A stretch of DNA of 64,000 nt from Nocardia higoensis (lineage in GTDB: Bacteria > Actinomycetota > Actinomycetes > Mycobacteriales > Mycobacteriaceae), in contig NZ_JADLQN010000005.1 in NCBI RefSeq assembly GCF_015477835.1, positions 186,001 through 250,000 on the forward strand. The letters run 5' to 3'. Below, piece by piece: positions 24,705 to 32,813 of this stretch (position 1 is its first letter; each line of letters starts with the position of its first letter). The notes under the pieces were generated by a model that saw only the letters and a program-made list of their open reading frames with translations, was not told the DNA's origin and ran no database searches. Both the position numbers and the translations under genes were made by a program.

Positions 24705-25390
24705 CGAGAGTTCTGATCGTCGAGGATGAGGAGTCGCTGGCCGATCCGCTCGCGTTCCTGCTGCGCAAGGAGGGATTCGAGGTCACCGTGGCCGGTGACG
24801 GCCCCTCCGCGCTGGCCGAATTCGACCGCTCCGGTGCCGACATCGTGCTGCTCGACCTGATGCTGCCCGGCATGAGCGGCACCGACGTGTGCAAGCAGCT
24901 GCGCACCCGCAGCGGCGTGCCGGTCATCATGGTGACCGCGCGGGACAGCGAGATCGACAAGGTCGTCGGCCTGGAACTGGGCGCCGACGACTACGTCACC
25001 AAGCCGTACTCCGCGCGCGAGCTCATCGCCCGCATCCGCGCGGTGCTGCGCCGCGGCGCGGGCGATGAGCTCGAGGGCAACGGCGAGAGCGGCGTGCTGG
25101 AGGCGGGCCCGGTGCGCATGGATGTCGATCGGCACACCGTGCTGGTCAACGGCAGCCCCGTCACCCTGCCGCTCAAGGAGTTCGACCTCCTGGAGTACCT
25201 GCTGCGCAACTCCGGGCGGGTGCTCACCCGCGGCCAGCTGATCGACCGGGTCTGGGGCGCGGACTACGTGGGCGACACCAAGACCCTCGATGTGCACGTC
25301 AAGCGCCTGCGCTCGAAGATCGAGGCCGATCCGGCCAAGCCGGAGCACCTGGTCACGGTGCGCGGTCTGGGCTACAAGCTCGAAGCGTGA
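24701..25390 (+). CDS. regX3: Response regulator RegX3
   Basis: A 229-residue OmpR/PhoB-type regulator. The receiver has the acidic pair in VEDEE, phosphoacceptor Asp52 (LLDLMLPG) and the conserved Lys in VTKPYS; the winged-helix effector follows from about residue 130 (LKEFDLLEYLLRNSGRVLTR ... VHVKRLRSKIE). It activates phosphate-starvation genes in response to SenX3. GGAGG lies 8 nt before the ATG and the start overlaps the senX3 stop. Confidence 0.96.
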   Translation: MTRVLIVEDEESLADPLAFLLRKEGFEVTVAGDGPSALAEFDRSGADIVLLDLMLPGMSGTDVCKQLRTRSGVPVIMVTARDSEIDKVVGLELGADDYVTKPYSARELIARIRAVLRRGAGDELEGNGESGVLEAGPVRMDVDRHTVLVNGSPVTLPLKEFDLLEYLLRNSGRVLTRGQLIDRVWGADYVGDTKTLDVHVKRLRSKIEADPAKPEHLVTVRGLGYKLEA

Positions 25391-25417
25391 GCGGGTCAGC
25401 GGGTGTGATCCACGAAG

Positions 25418-25440
25418 GCCCCCGGTCCGCCGACCGGGGC
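25418..25440. terminator. Convergent terminator between regX3 and a secreted-protein gene
   Basis: GCCCCCGGT (25418-25426) pairs with ACCGGGGC (25433-25440) with one bulged C around a CCGCCG loop, midway between two convergent stop codons. Confidence 0.65.
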
Positions 25441-25466
25441 TCCGTGTTGTCTGCCGTTCGCGTGGT

Positions 25467-25802
25467 TCAGGGCAGGTAGATCCAGGTGGGGCCGATGCCG
25501 GGAAGGTCGGTGAGGCGCAGCGTGATCCAGCCCAGGTCGTCTTCCTGCATGCAATCGTAGAGCGGCACGGTGGTGCCGTTGCCACGGCAGGCGATGGTGC
25601 GGCTGACGCCGTAGGGGCTCATGACGACGTTCTTGCCGTCCGCCTCGGCGGTGAGCGCCGCGGGGTCGGTCGCGGCCACGAAGGTGGCGGTGACGTCGGA
25701 GAACTGGGTGGGGTCGGCGGCGGGCTCGGCGTGTGCGAGGCCGGTGGTGCCGGCCAGCGCGGCGCCGATCAGCAGCGACGCGACGGTCAGGGCTTTCTTC
25801 AT
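25467..25802 (-). CDS. Small secreted hypothetical protein
   Basis: A 111-residue protein with a clear signal peptide (MKKALTVASLLIGAALAGTT, cleavage probably after AHA). The mature part of about 87 residues holds exactly two cysteines (IACRGN and LYDCMQED), which could form a disulphide, and ends in GPTWIYLP. No known domain is recognised. It lies 95 bp downstream of two paralogous secreted Ig-like genes on the same strand and may share their transcript. Confidence 0.75.
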   Translation of the reverse strand: MKKALTVASLLIGAALAGTTGLAHAEPAADPTQFSDVTATFVAATDPAALTAEADGKNVVMSPYGVSRTIACRGNGTTVPLYDCMQEDDLGWITLRLTDLPGIGPTWIYLP

Positions 25803-25897
25803 GCGGCAATCCAATCGCACGGTGGTGTCCGGGGGATTGCCGGGAGGTGTCCTGGTGCCTGCGCGGGTCACGGCATCGACCCGCGCAGGCCGCCGGT

Positions 25898-26335
25898 TCA
25901 GCTGCCGCCGCTGCTGCCGGACAGCAGGCCGCGCAGCAGTGCGCTGCCGGTGCCGGATCCGCCGCTGCCGCTGCCGCTGCCGCTGTCCGGGGACGCGGCC
26001 TCCTCGACCTCCACGACGATCGATTGGGTGCTGCCGCCCTGTTCGGCCGTCAGGATGTGCCTGCCCGGGGTGCTGGGCTGCCAGTCGATGGTCGCGCTGC
26101 CGGGCGGCCACGGCACCTTGGGCGCTCCGATGAACTCGCCGTTGTCGCTGAAGTAGACCAGCAGACCGCCGGAGGCGCCGCCGACCTCGGCCGTGAGGGT
26201 GTAGGTGCCGCCGACGACGTGGGTGCTGCCCTCGACCGCGAGCGACTGCACGGAGGCGTGCGCCGAGGGCGCCACCAGGACGGTCGCGGCCGCGGCGGCG
26301 AACAGCGCCGCGGCGGTGCGTGCGGTGTGTGTCAT
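25898..26335 (-). CDS. Secreted Ig-like domain protein, paralogue B
   Basis: A 145-residue exported protein: signal peptide ending near SAHA, then one Ig-like beta domain (residues about 28-110) and a Gly/Ser-rich tail ending LLRGLLSGSSGGS. The core GLLVYFSDNGEFIGAPKVPW and STPGRHILTAEQGGSTQSIV is closely shared with the gene upstream at 26345-26827, so the two are a tandem duplication. GGAGG lies 5 nt before the ATG. The gap from the upstream stop is 9 bp, so they are cotranscribed. Binding or adhesion is a guess from the fold only. Confidence 0.8.
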   Translation of the reverse strand: MTHTARTAAALFAAAAATVLVAPSAHASVQSLAVEGSTHVVGGTYTLTAEVGGASGGLLVYFSDNGEFIGAPKVPWPPGSATIDWQPSTPGRHILTAEQGGSTQSIVVEVEEAASPDSGSGSGSGGSGTGSALLRGLLSGSSGGS

Positions 26336-26344
26336 GTCCGCCTC

Positions 26345-26827
26345 CTAGCTGCTGCCCGCGAGGCCGCCGAGCAGGTCGCCGAGCCCGCCGGAGCCGGCGC
26401 TGCTGCCGGAGCCGGGATCGGTGCCGGGGTCGGTGCCGGGGTCGGGGTCGGGGTCGGGGGCGTTCGGATCGATGACGTTCACGACAACGGTCTTCGTGCT
26501 GCCGCCCTGGGAGGCGGTGATCAGGTGCTGGCCCGGGGTGGTCGGGGTCCACTCGATGGAGGATTCGCCGACCGGCCACGGCACCTTCGGCCCGCTGATG
26601 TCCTGCCCGTTGTCGGTCCAGTACACGAGCAGCCCGATGCTCGCGCCGCTCAGCTTCGCCTTCAGGGTGTAGCTCTGGCCGAGCTGGTGCGTCGCCCCCG
26701 ACACGGTGACCGAGTCGACGGTGGCGTTGGCTTGGGGCGCGGCGAACACGACGATCGCCGTCGCGGCCGTGAGCCCGGCGACGGTCGAGCCGATCCGGCC
26801 GAGCCCGCGCTGTCTGGTGATGCTCAT
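26345..26827 (-). CDS. Secreted Ig-like domain protein, paralogue A
   Basis: A 160-residue exported protein with signal peptide (cleavage near QANA), an Ig-like domain (SGASIGLLVYWTDNGQDISG, then PTTPGQHLITASQGGSTKTV), an acidic Pro linker of repeated DP units (PDPDPDPGTDPGTDPGSG), and a short C-terminal segment GLGDLLGGLAGSS. AGGAG precedes the ATG by 9 nt. The linker is coded by GGGGTC-type repeats, a likely place for length variation. First gene of the three-gene secreted cluster. No function known. Confidence 0.8.
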   Translation of the reverse strand: MSITRQRGLGRIGSTVAGLTAATAIVVFAAPQANATVDSVTVSGATHQLGQSYTLKAKLSGASIGLLVYWTDNGQDISGPKVPWPVGESSIEWTPTTPGQHLITASQGGSTKTVVVNVIDPNAPDPDPDPGTDPGTDPGSGSSAGSGGLGDLLGGLAGSS

Positions 26828-26952
26828 GATGTTCGTCTCCTGTGCTGCCCACGCAGGGGGTGGGCAAGCGCACAGTAAATGAGCGCCACTGTGAAATGTT
26901 GGCGTTTCGCAAAATCTCCCCGAAAGGCCTACGGCGGGGTGAAACTCTGGTA

Positions 26953-27813
26953 TCAGCCGTGCTCGGCGGAGCGAGCGGCGTGCACGGTGGCCGGATGCAC
27001 GGCGATCAGGCCGAGCCCTTCCCGCCTGCGGCAGTGTCTGGCCAGTTCCTCGTAGGCGGGCGCGCCGAGCAGTTCGGTGAGTTCCGGCGCGTAGGACTGC
27101 CAGACCGGCCGGGCGCCGATATGCGCGTCCGGGGATCCGGAGCAGTACCAGTCCAGATCCGCGCCGCCGGGCCCCCAGCCGCGGCGGTCGTACTCGGTGA
27201 CGACAGTGCGCAGAATCTGCACGCCGTCGGGCCGGTCCACGTACTCCTGGGTGCGCCGGATCGGCAACTGCCAGCAGACATCCGGCTTCACCGTGTGCGG
27301 CGGCAGATCGCGGCGCAGTGCCATCGTGTGCAGCGCGCAGCCGACCCCGCCGTCGAATCCGGGGCGGTTGAGGAACACGCACGCGCCCTCGTAGCGGCGG
27401 GTGCGCAGGGCGGGTTCGTCGTCGAGTTCGTCGACTTCGAGGTAGCCCTTCCTGGTGATCTTGCCCTTGTCGTTACGGGCCTGATCCATCAGTTGCCAGT
27501 CCTGCGGTGTGAGCATTTTCACAGCGTCGCGCAGACGTTGCTGGTCCTCCTCGTCGGAGAGGAAGGCGCCGTGCGAGCAACAGCCGTCGTCGGGGCGGTC
27601 CGCCAGGATGCCCTGGCAGGCGGGTGTGCCGAAGACACAGGTCCAGCGCGACAGCAGCCAGGTCAGGTCGGCGACGATCAGATGCTCGTCGTCGGCGGGG
27701 TCGAGGAATTCGATCCATTCGCGCGGGAAATCCAGATCCACCTCGGGGGCCGGGGTGATCTTGTCCGCTGGTCGGGGCCGGGTCGGGCTGTCGGCCGATG
27801 CGCCTACCGTCAC
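26953..27813 (-). CDS. Conserved cysteine-rich protein (Rv0495c-like)
   Basis: A 286-residue cytoplasmic-looking protein whose position next to a divergent ppx gene matches Rv0495c. It has conserved cysteine clusters: TCVFGTPACQGI, DDGCCSHGAFL, YEGACVFLNR and VGCALHTMALR, with conserved His residues, which resembles metal- or cluster-binding sites of YkgJ/DUF3109-like proteins. Rv0495c has been linked to redox homeostasis. The start is GTG at 27813, giving MTVGASADSP. Function unproven. Confidence 0.78.
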   Translation of the reverse strand: MTVGASADSPTRPRPADKITPAPEVDLDFPREWIEFLDPADDEHLIVADLTWLLSRWTCVFGTPACQGILADRPDDGCCSHGAFLSDEEDQQRLRDAVKMLTPQDWQLMDQARNDKGKITRKGYLEVDELDDEPALRTRRYEGACVFLNRPGFDGGVGCALHTMALRRDLPPHTVKPDVCWQLPIRRTQEYVDRPDGVQILRTVVTEYDRRGWGPGGADLDWYCSGSPDAHIGARPVWQSYAPELTELLGAPAYEELARHCRRREGLGLIAVHPATVHAARSAEHG

Positions 27814-27879
27814 AGTCTGTGACGCTAACAGTTCCCCTCGCCCGCACGTAACTGCTGGTCGACCCAGTACCGTATTCGT

Positions 27880-28905
27880 GTGCGCCTAGGGGTACTCGAC
27901 GTCGGAAGCAACACCGTCCACCTGCTCGTCGTGGACGCGCATCGCGGTGGCCACCCCATGCCGATGAGTTCGACGAAAGCCACGCTGCGGCTGTCGGAGA
28001 ACATGGACGACGACGGTTGCCTGACCGATGCCGGCGCCGAGCGGCTGATCTCGACCGTGGCCGAATTCGCCAGCATCGCCGAGACTTCGCAGTGCGAAGA
28101 GCTCATGCCGTTCGCGACCTCGGCGCTGCGCGACGCGACCAACTCCGAGGAAGTGCTCGAACGGGTGCGTGTCGAGACCGGCGTGCGACTGCAGATCCTC
28201 AGCGGCGAGGACGAGGCGCGGCTGACCTTCCTCGCCGTCCGGCGCTGGTACGGCTGGAGCGCCGGGCGCATTCTCAACATCGACATCGGCGGCGGTTCGC
28301 TCGAGCTGACCAGCGGCGGCGACGAGGATCCCGATGTGGCGCTGTCGCTGCAACTCGGCGCGGGCAGGCTGACCAGGCAGTGGCTGCGCGAGGACCCGCC
28401 GGGCAAGCGCCGGATCGCGGTCCTGCGTGACTGGCTCGACGCCGAACTGGTGATGCCGAGCAAGCAGGTGATGGGCACGGGCCTGCCCGACCTGGCGGTG
28501 GGCACCTCGAAAACCTTCCGATCGCTGGCGAGGCTGACCGGCGCGGCTCCGTCGGGCGCCGGCCCCAGGGTGCGACGTACACTGACCAGTTCAGGCCTGC
28601 GTCAGTTGATCGCGTTCATCTCGCGGATGACCGCGTCGGACCGGGCGGAATTGGAAGGCGTGAGTGCGGATCGGTCGCAACAGTTGGTAGCTGGGGCGCT
28701 GGTCGCGGAGGCGAGTATGCGGGCGTTGTCGCTGGACAGCATCGAAATCTGTCCCTGGGCGATGCGCGAAGGGCTGATCCTGCGCAAACTGGATACCGAT
28801 ACCAACGGTGGCCCGGTGGTTGCGGTGCCCGGCGCGATGATCAACACGGTGCCACTGTCCGAGGGTGACAGCGCGAAATCGGGTCCGATCGAAACGGTGT
28901 CGTAA
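27880..28905 (+). CDS. ppx1: Ppx/GppA family exopolyphosphatase (Rv0496-like)
   Basis: A 341-residue actin-fold phosphatase of polyphosphate and/or pppGpp. Phosphate 1 motif DVGSNTVHLLVVDAH at the N terminus, phosphate 2 motif NIDIGGGSLELTSG, and the short two-domain form without the C-terminal HD domain, as in M. tuberculosis Ppx1. The GTG at 27880 lies 6 nt after TACCGT (27868-27873), which fits a leaderless mRNA. The stop TAA shares its last A with the ATG of the next gene (TAATG). Confidence 0.9.
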   Translation: MRLGVLDVGSNTVHLLVVDAHRGGHPMPMSSTKATLRLSENMDDDGCLTDAGAERLISTVAEFASIAETSQCEELMPFATSALRDATNSEEVLERVRVETGVRLQILSGEDEARLTFLAVRRWYGWSAGRILNIDIGGGSLELTSGGDEDPDVALSLQLGAGRLTRQWLREDPPGKRRIAVLRDWLDAELVMPSKQVMGTGLPDLAVGTSKTFRSLARLTGAAPSGAGPRVRRTLTSSGLRQLIAFISRMTASDRAELEGVSADRSQQLVAGALVAEASMRALSLDSIEICPWAMREGLILRKLDTDTNGGPVVAVPGAMINTVPLSEGDSAKSGPIETVS

Positions 28906-30698
28906 TGAGCGAGGATTCCAAGCAGTTGTCGGTGGCCGAACTGCTGGCGCGCAACGGCCGGCAGGGGTCGTCCTCCGGCGGCGGCAGGCGAAGGCGCGGT
29001 GGTCGCGGTATCTCGGTGGCCGAACTGACCGGTGACCTACCGGTGATCCGCGACGGCGGTGCGCATTCGGCTCCGGACGGGGAGGCGGCGCAGGAAGAGG
29101 CCGAGTCGCCCGGCGATTCGCCGATGTCGGGTCCGATCACCCGCTACGACCCGCTGTCCCCGTCCGCCCCGGCGCCCGCCGCCAGGCACGGCGCCCCGGG
29201 ATCGGACGACGACCCCGCCCCGGGACCGTCCACCGGTCGCGGGGGACGCAGGCGCAAGCTCGACCCCGACGACAACGCCACGGTCATCGTCGGGCGCCCG
29301 ACCGCCGACGTCGGCCCGGCTTCCTTCGCGCCCTCGCCGCAGGCCTTCGCGCCCCCGACGCCACCGATCTCCGAGCCCGCGCGGCCCGAATTCCCGCCAC
29401 CGGCACGGGCGTTCGAGCCACCGGCCCCGCCCGCGGCTGCCGCGCCCGCGCCGCCGCCGGCCGCTCCGCCACCGAGCGCCGACCATCCCGGCCCCGAGAG
29501 CGCCCGGCTCAGCCGTGCCGATCGCCGGCGCGCCGCCGAGGTCACCGAGATCTACCCCGTCCCCATCGCTCCCGCCGAGGAGCCGGGTCCGCCCGCCACC
29601 GGGTGGGCGCCGCCACCGCCGGACTTCGGCCCCGTGCCCCGGCCGCTGTCGCCGATGCCGCCCCGCCCCGGTCCGGACGAGCGCGCCCCCGAGCCGCCCG
29701 GGCGGGCGCGCGGCGGCCTGCCCGCGTGGTCGGCCCGCAGGCGTAACCCGGCCGCCGCACCCGGAAAACCCGCCGGACCGCCCGGACCGCCGGTGCCGCA
29801 CGCGACGGCGGCGCCGGAATCCGGCGGCATTCCCACCCAGGCGTGGAACCTGGCCAGCCAGGACCAGCAACTGCTCTCCGGTCAGACCGTCGCGGGTGAT
29901 CTGCTGCGCGACGGCGCGGAGCGGGCCGACGCGGCCCGCCGGGCCGGTCGCGAGCAGCAGCGACCCGCTGCGTTCGGTCCGCCGGCTCCCGGATTCGGTC
30001 CGCCCTCGTTCGGGAAGGACCGCCGCGACCGCGACGACGTCGACGACGTATCCGACGAGGACTACTCTGCCGAAGCTTTCGAGCGGGACTCCTTCGACGA
30101 GGACTACGACCGCGAGTACGACGAAGGGGAATTCGGCGACGACGGGGAGTTCGACACCGGCGAGCATCGTCGCGGCCCCTACGGCTACGACGAGGACTAC
30201 ACCGGCGAGGACTTCGAGCCGATCGACTACGACGACGAGCCGCGGGCGAAGGGCAAACGGTCGATCTCGGGCCTGGCCTCCCGGGTCAAGTCCGCCACAC
30301 CCGCCCGACTCACCGGCGTCAAGGGGCTGGCCGGGGCCGCCGCCATGGTCGGCGCCAAGCGGGCGGGCGGCGACCGGCCGAAGGGAAACCGGCGTGGGAC
30401 ACCGGCCGCGGCGCAACGCGACGCCGATGCCGAGGCCAATCGCAGGCAGTGGATCATCCTCGGCGCGCAGAGCACCGGCGCCGCGATCGCCGGCATGCTG
30501 ATGTTCAAGGGCTTCGAGCGGATGTGGGAGATGCTGCCCTGGGTCGCGCTGACCTTGGCGATGATCGTCATCCTCGGTCTGGTGGCGCTGGTGCGCATCC
30601 TGCGCCACACCGACGACATCCTGAGCACCGTCATCGCGGTCGTGGTCGGCATCTTCGTCACGCTCGGGCCGTTGGCGTTCCTGCTCAGTACGAACTGA
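28905..30698 (+). CDS. Large Pro-rich membrane protein (Rv0497-like)
   Basis: A 597-residue protein. The N terminus has two SVAEL motifs (QLSVAELLARNG and GISVAELTGDLP), then about 350 residues of Pro/Ala/Arg-rich disordered sequence, a strongly acidic Asp/Glu/Tyr tract (about residues 370-450), a basic stretch, and three C-terminal membrane segments (TGAAIAGMLMFKGF; LPWVALTLAMIVILGLVALV; VIAVVVGIFVTLGPLAFLL). Rv0497 is a shorter relative in the same place. The layout suggests an inner-membrane protein with a long cytoplasmic scaffold. Function unknown. Confidence 0.82.
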   Translation: MSEDSKQLSVAELLARNGRQGSSSGGGRRRRGGRGISVAELTGDLPVIRDGGAHSAPDGEAAQEEAESPGDSPMSGPITRYDPLSPSAPAPAARHGAPGSDDDPAPGPSTGRGGRRRKLDPDDNATVIVGRPTADVGPASFAPSPQAFAPPTPPISEPARPEFPPPARAFEPPAPPAAAAPAPPPAAPPPSADHPGPESARLSRADRRRAAEVTEIYPVPIAPAEEPGPPATGWAPPPPDFGPVPRPLSPMPPRPGPDERAPEPPGRARGGLPAWSARRRNPAAAPGKPAGPPGPPVPHATAAPESGGIPTQAWNLASQDQQLLSGQTVAGDLLRDGAERADAARRAGREQQRPAAFGPPAPGFGPPSFGKDRRDRDDVDDVSDEDYSAEAFERDSFDEDYDREYDEGEFGDDGEFDTGEHRRGPYGYDEDYTGEDFEPIDYDDEPRAKGKRSISGLASRVKSATPARLTGVKGLAGAAAMVGAKRAGGDRPKGNRRGTPAAAQRDADAEANRRQWIILGAQSTGAAIAGMLMFKGFERMWEMLPWVALTLAMIVILGLVALVRILRHTDDILSTVIAVVVGIFVTLGPLAFLLSTN

Positions 30699-30706
30699 TT
30701 CATACG

Positions 30707-30727
30707 AATCGGTCATCGGAACCGATT
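30707..30727. terminator. Small stem-loop between Rv0497-like and isomerase-like genes
   Basis: AATCGGT (30707-30713) pairs with ACCGATT (30721-30727) around 7 nt. It lies in the only 40-bp gap of this otherwise compact cluster; it could be a weak terminator or operator. Confidence 0.35.
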
Positions 30728-30738
30728 TCGGGAAAGCG

Positions 30739-31725
30739 GTGGTTGTGGGGCACGTGGGGCACACCGACCAGGCGGGGCAGGGCGACTCCGGGGCCGCCGC
30801 ACCGCTGAGCGATTCACCGGCGGCGGGGACGAACCTGCCCGCGCGCCGCGCGATTCGGGTCGGCCTGTCCACCGCGTCGGTCTACCCGGAGAACACCGAG
30901 GCGGCGTTCCGCTACGCCGCCGACCTGGGCTACGACGGCGTCGAGCTGATGGTGTGGGCCGAGACGGCCAGCCAGTCCGTCACGACCGTGCGGGGCTACG
31001 CGCGCCGCTACGGCGTGCCGGTACTGGCGGTACACGCGCCGTGCCTGTTGATCTCGCAGCGGGTGTGGGGTGCGGATCCGGTCACCAAACTGGAGCGCAG
31101 CGTGCATACCGCGGAGGCGCTCGGCGCCGATACCGTCGTGGTGCATCCGCCGTTCCGCTGGCAGCGCCGCTATGCCGAGGGTTTCGCCGCGCAGGTAGCC
31201 GCTCTCGAGGAGTCGAGCGAGGTGGTCGTCGCGGTGGAGAACATGTTCCCGATGCGCGCCGACACGCTGTTCGGCCGCGGCGAGAGAGCCGCCCAGCGGC
31301 TGGCACGCCGAGGTGGACCCGGGTGGGGACTGACCGCGTTCAGCCCGTCCTACGACCCGACCGACACCGGTTTCGAGCACTACACGCTGGATCTGTCGCA
31401 CACCGCCACCGCGGGTGCCGATGCGCTGGCGCTGGCCGCGCGGATGGGGCCGAATCTGGCGCACCTGCACCTGGCCGACGGCAGGGGCGCGGCCCATGAC
31501 GAACATCTGGTCCCCGGCGAGGGCTCCCAGCCCTGCACGCAGGTGTGCGCGCAGCTGGTGGCGGCCGGCTTCTCCGGGCACGCGGTGGCCGAGATCAACA
31601 CCCAGAACGCGCGGGGGGCCGCGGCTCGCGCGGCGATGCTGGGTCGCACGCTCGCCTTCGCCCGTGAGCATCTCAACCAGTTGCCCGCGTCGAGCCCGTC
31701 CTCGGCCCGTGCCGGGTCCAACTGA
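30739..31725 (+). CDS. Sugar phosphate isomerase/epimerase family TIM-barrel protein (Rv0498-like)
   Basis: A protein of about 328 residues with an AP-endonuclease-2/xylose isomerase-like TIM barrel. Conserved segments: RVGLSTASVYPENTEAAFRY, HAPCLLISQRVWG, VVVHPPFRWQ, VAVENMFPMR and HLHLADGRGAAHDEHLVPG, which supply the metal-binding Glu, His and Asp residues. The substrate is unknown. The start could be GTG 30739 or GTG 30745; the first 35 residues are not conserved-looking. Synteny with Rv0498 between Rv0497 and the thioesterase supports the family. Confidence 0.85.
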   Translation: MVVGHVGHTDQAGQGDSGAAAPLSDSPAAGTNLPARRAIRVGLSTASVYPENTEAAFRYAADLGYDGVELMVWAETASQSVTTVRGYARRYGVPVLAVHAPCLLISQRVWGADPVTKLERSVHTAEALGADTVVVHPPFRWQRRYAEGFAAQVAALEESSEVVVAVENMFPMRADTLFGRGERAAQRLARRGGPGWGLTAFSPSYDPTDTGFEHYTLDLSHTATAGADALALAARMGPNLAHLHLADGRGAAHDEHLVPGEGSQPCTQVCAQLVAAGFSGHAVAEINTQNARGAAARAAMLGRTLAFAREHLNQLPASSPSSARAGSN

Positions 31726-31848
31726 GCGGTCGGCTGTTTCGGACACCCCCTGGGGGATGTCTCGTATTCTGGTCGGCTAACGTTCTTGTACGCTGTACGA
31801 ACTCCCGCGGTCCCGGCTGGATCGCCGGGAGCGGACGAAGGAGTGCCC

Positions 31849-32769
31849 ATGACCACGGACGTGTCCGCAGGCGCGGCGCCGTCGAGCGCCGGACAGGCCG
31901 CGCTCGACGCGCCGTTCGGCGAAGTCTGCGCGGTGTGGCGGATCGACGACGGTGAACTCGGGCCATCCGCGGCCGCCCGCGACGAGACCGCCCGCTACCG
32001 CGGTGTCATCGCCGATACCTGGACCGTAGGCCCCAAGGTGCACGGCGGCACGATGGTCGCCGGCAGCGCGGCCGCGGCCACCGCCTGGCTGCGGGCGAGC
32101 GATCCCGAGCGCGTGGGGATGGCCCCGATCGCCGCGAGTTCGGATTTCCTCGGCGCTCCCGAACCCGGCGAAGTGGACTACGAGGTGCACATCCGCAAAG
32201 TGGGACGCCAGATCTGCCTGGTCGACGTGACCCTCACCCAGGGCGGCAAGCCCCGGGTACGCAGTGCGTTCACCTTCGGTCATCTCGACGACGCCGAACC
32301 GATCTTCGCCCATGAGCACGACGACATGCCCGCCGAGCCGTCCACGGACGCGGTCGGCTATCGGGACACCCCGATGGGCAAGATCGTCAACGTGTCGGTG
32401 GGCGCCGACCTCGCCATGGACCGGCAGTGGGCGCCGTTCCTCGACGGCGAACAGGGCCTGCCCCGGCTGCGGCTGTGGATCCGCCCGTTCGACGGTGATC
32501 AGCGCGACCCCGAGGTCGCGGCGTACTTCGCCATGATGACCGCCGACATCAGTCCGCCGGTCCCGATGAACCTCGGCCGTTTCGGCTGGGCGCCGACCGT
32601 GCAGATGACGACCTACCTGCGCCGCAGGCCCGCCCCGGGCTGGCTGCGTGTCATCGCCACCACGCACGAAGTGGGCGGGCGGATGTTCGACTGCGATCAA
32701 CTCGTGCTGGACAGCACCGGCGCGGTGGTCGCGCAGAGCAGGCAACTCGCCCTGCTGCCGCAGCGCTGA
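31849..32769 (+). CDS. Acyl-CoA thioesterase-like protein (Rv0499-like)
   Basis: A 306-residue double hot-dog protein of the TesB/4HBT_3 type. The first fold includes KVHGGTMVAGSAAAATAWLR and ASSDFLGAPEPGEVDYEVHI, the second PVPMNLGRFGWAPTVQMTTY and ATTHEVGGRMFDCDQLVLDS. It probably hydrolyses an acyl-CoA; chain preference unknown. GAAGGAG lies 7 nt before the ATG. Located between the isomerase-like gene and proC, as in M. tuberculosis. Confidence 0.83.
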   Translation: MTTDVSAGAAPSSAGQAALDAPFGEVCAVWRIDDGELGPSAAARDETARYRGVIADTWTVGPKVHGGTMVAGSAAAATAWLRASDPERVGMAPIAASSDFLGAPEPGEVDYEVHIRKVGRQICLVDVTLTQGGKPRVRSAFTFGHLDDAEPIFAHEHDDMPAEPSTDAVGYRDTPMGKIVNVSVGADLAMDRQWAPFLDGEQGLPRLRLWIRPFDGDQRDPEVAAYFAMMTADISPPVPMNLGRFGWAPTVQMTTYLRRRPAPGWLRVIATTHEVGGRMFDCDQLVLDSTGAVVAQSRQLALLPQR

Positions 32770-32813
32770 CTCGCCGCGCCGGGTTGCTGCCGCCGCGTCT
32801 AGCCTTGACAGCC

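Noticed and set aside
29037..30872. 611-codon minus-strand frame opposite the Pro-rich membrane protein
   Set aside because: Gly/Arg-rich mirror of a Pro-rich gene; the plus frame has an overlapping start with ppx1 and membrane helices.
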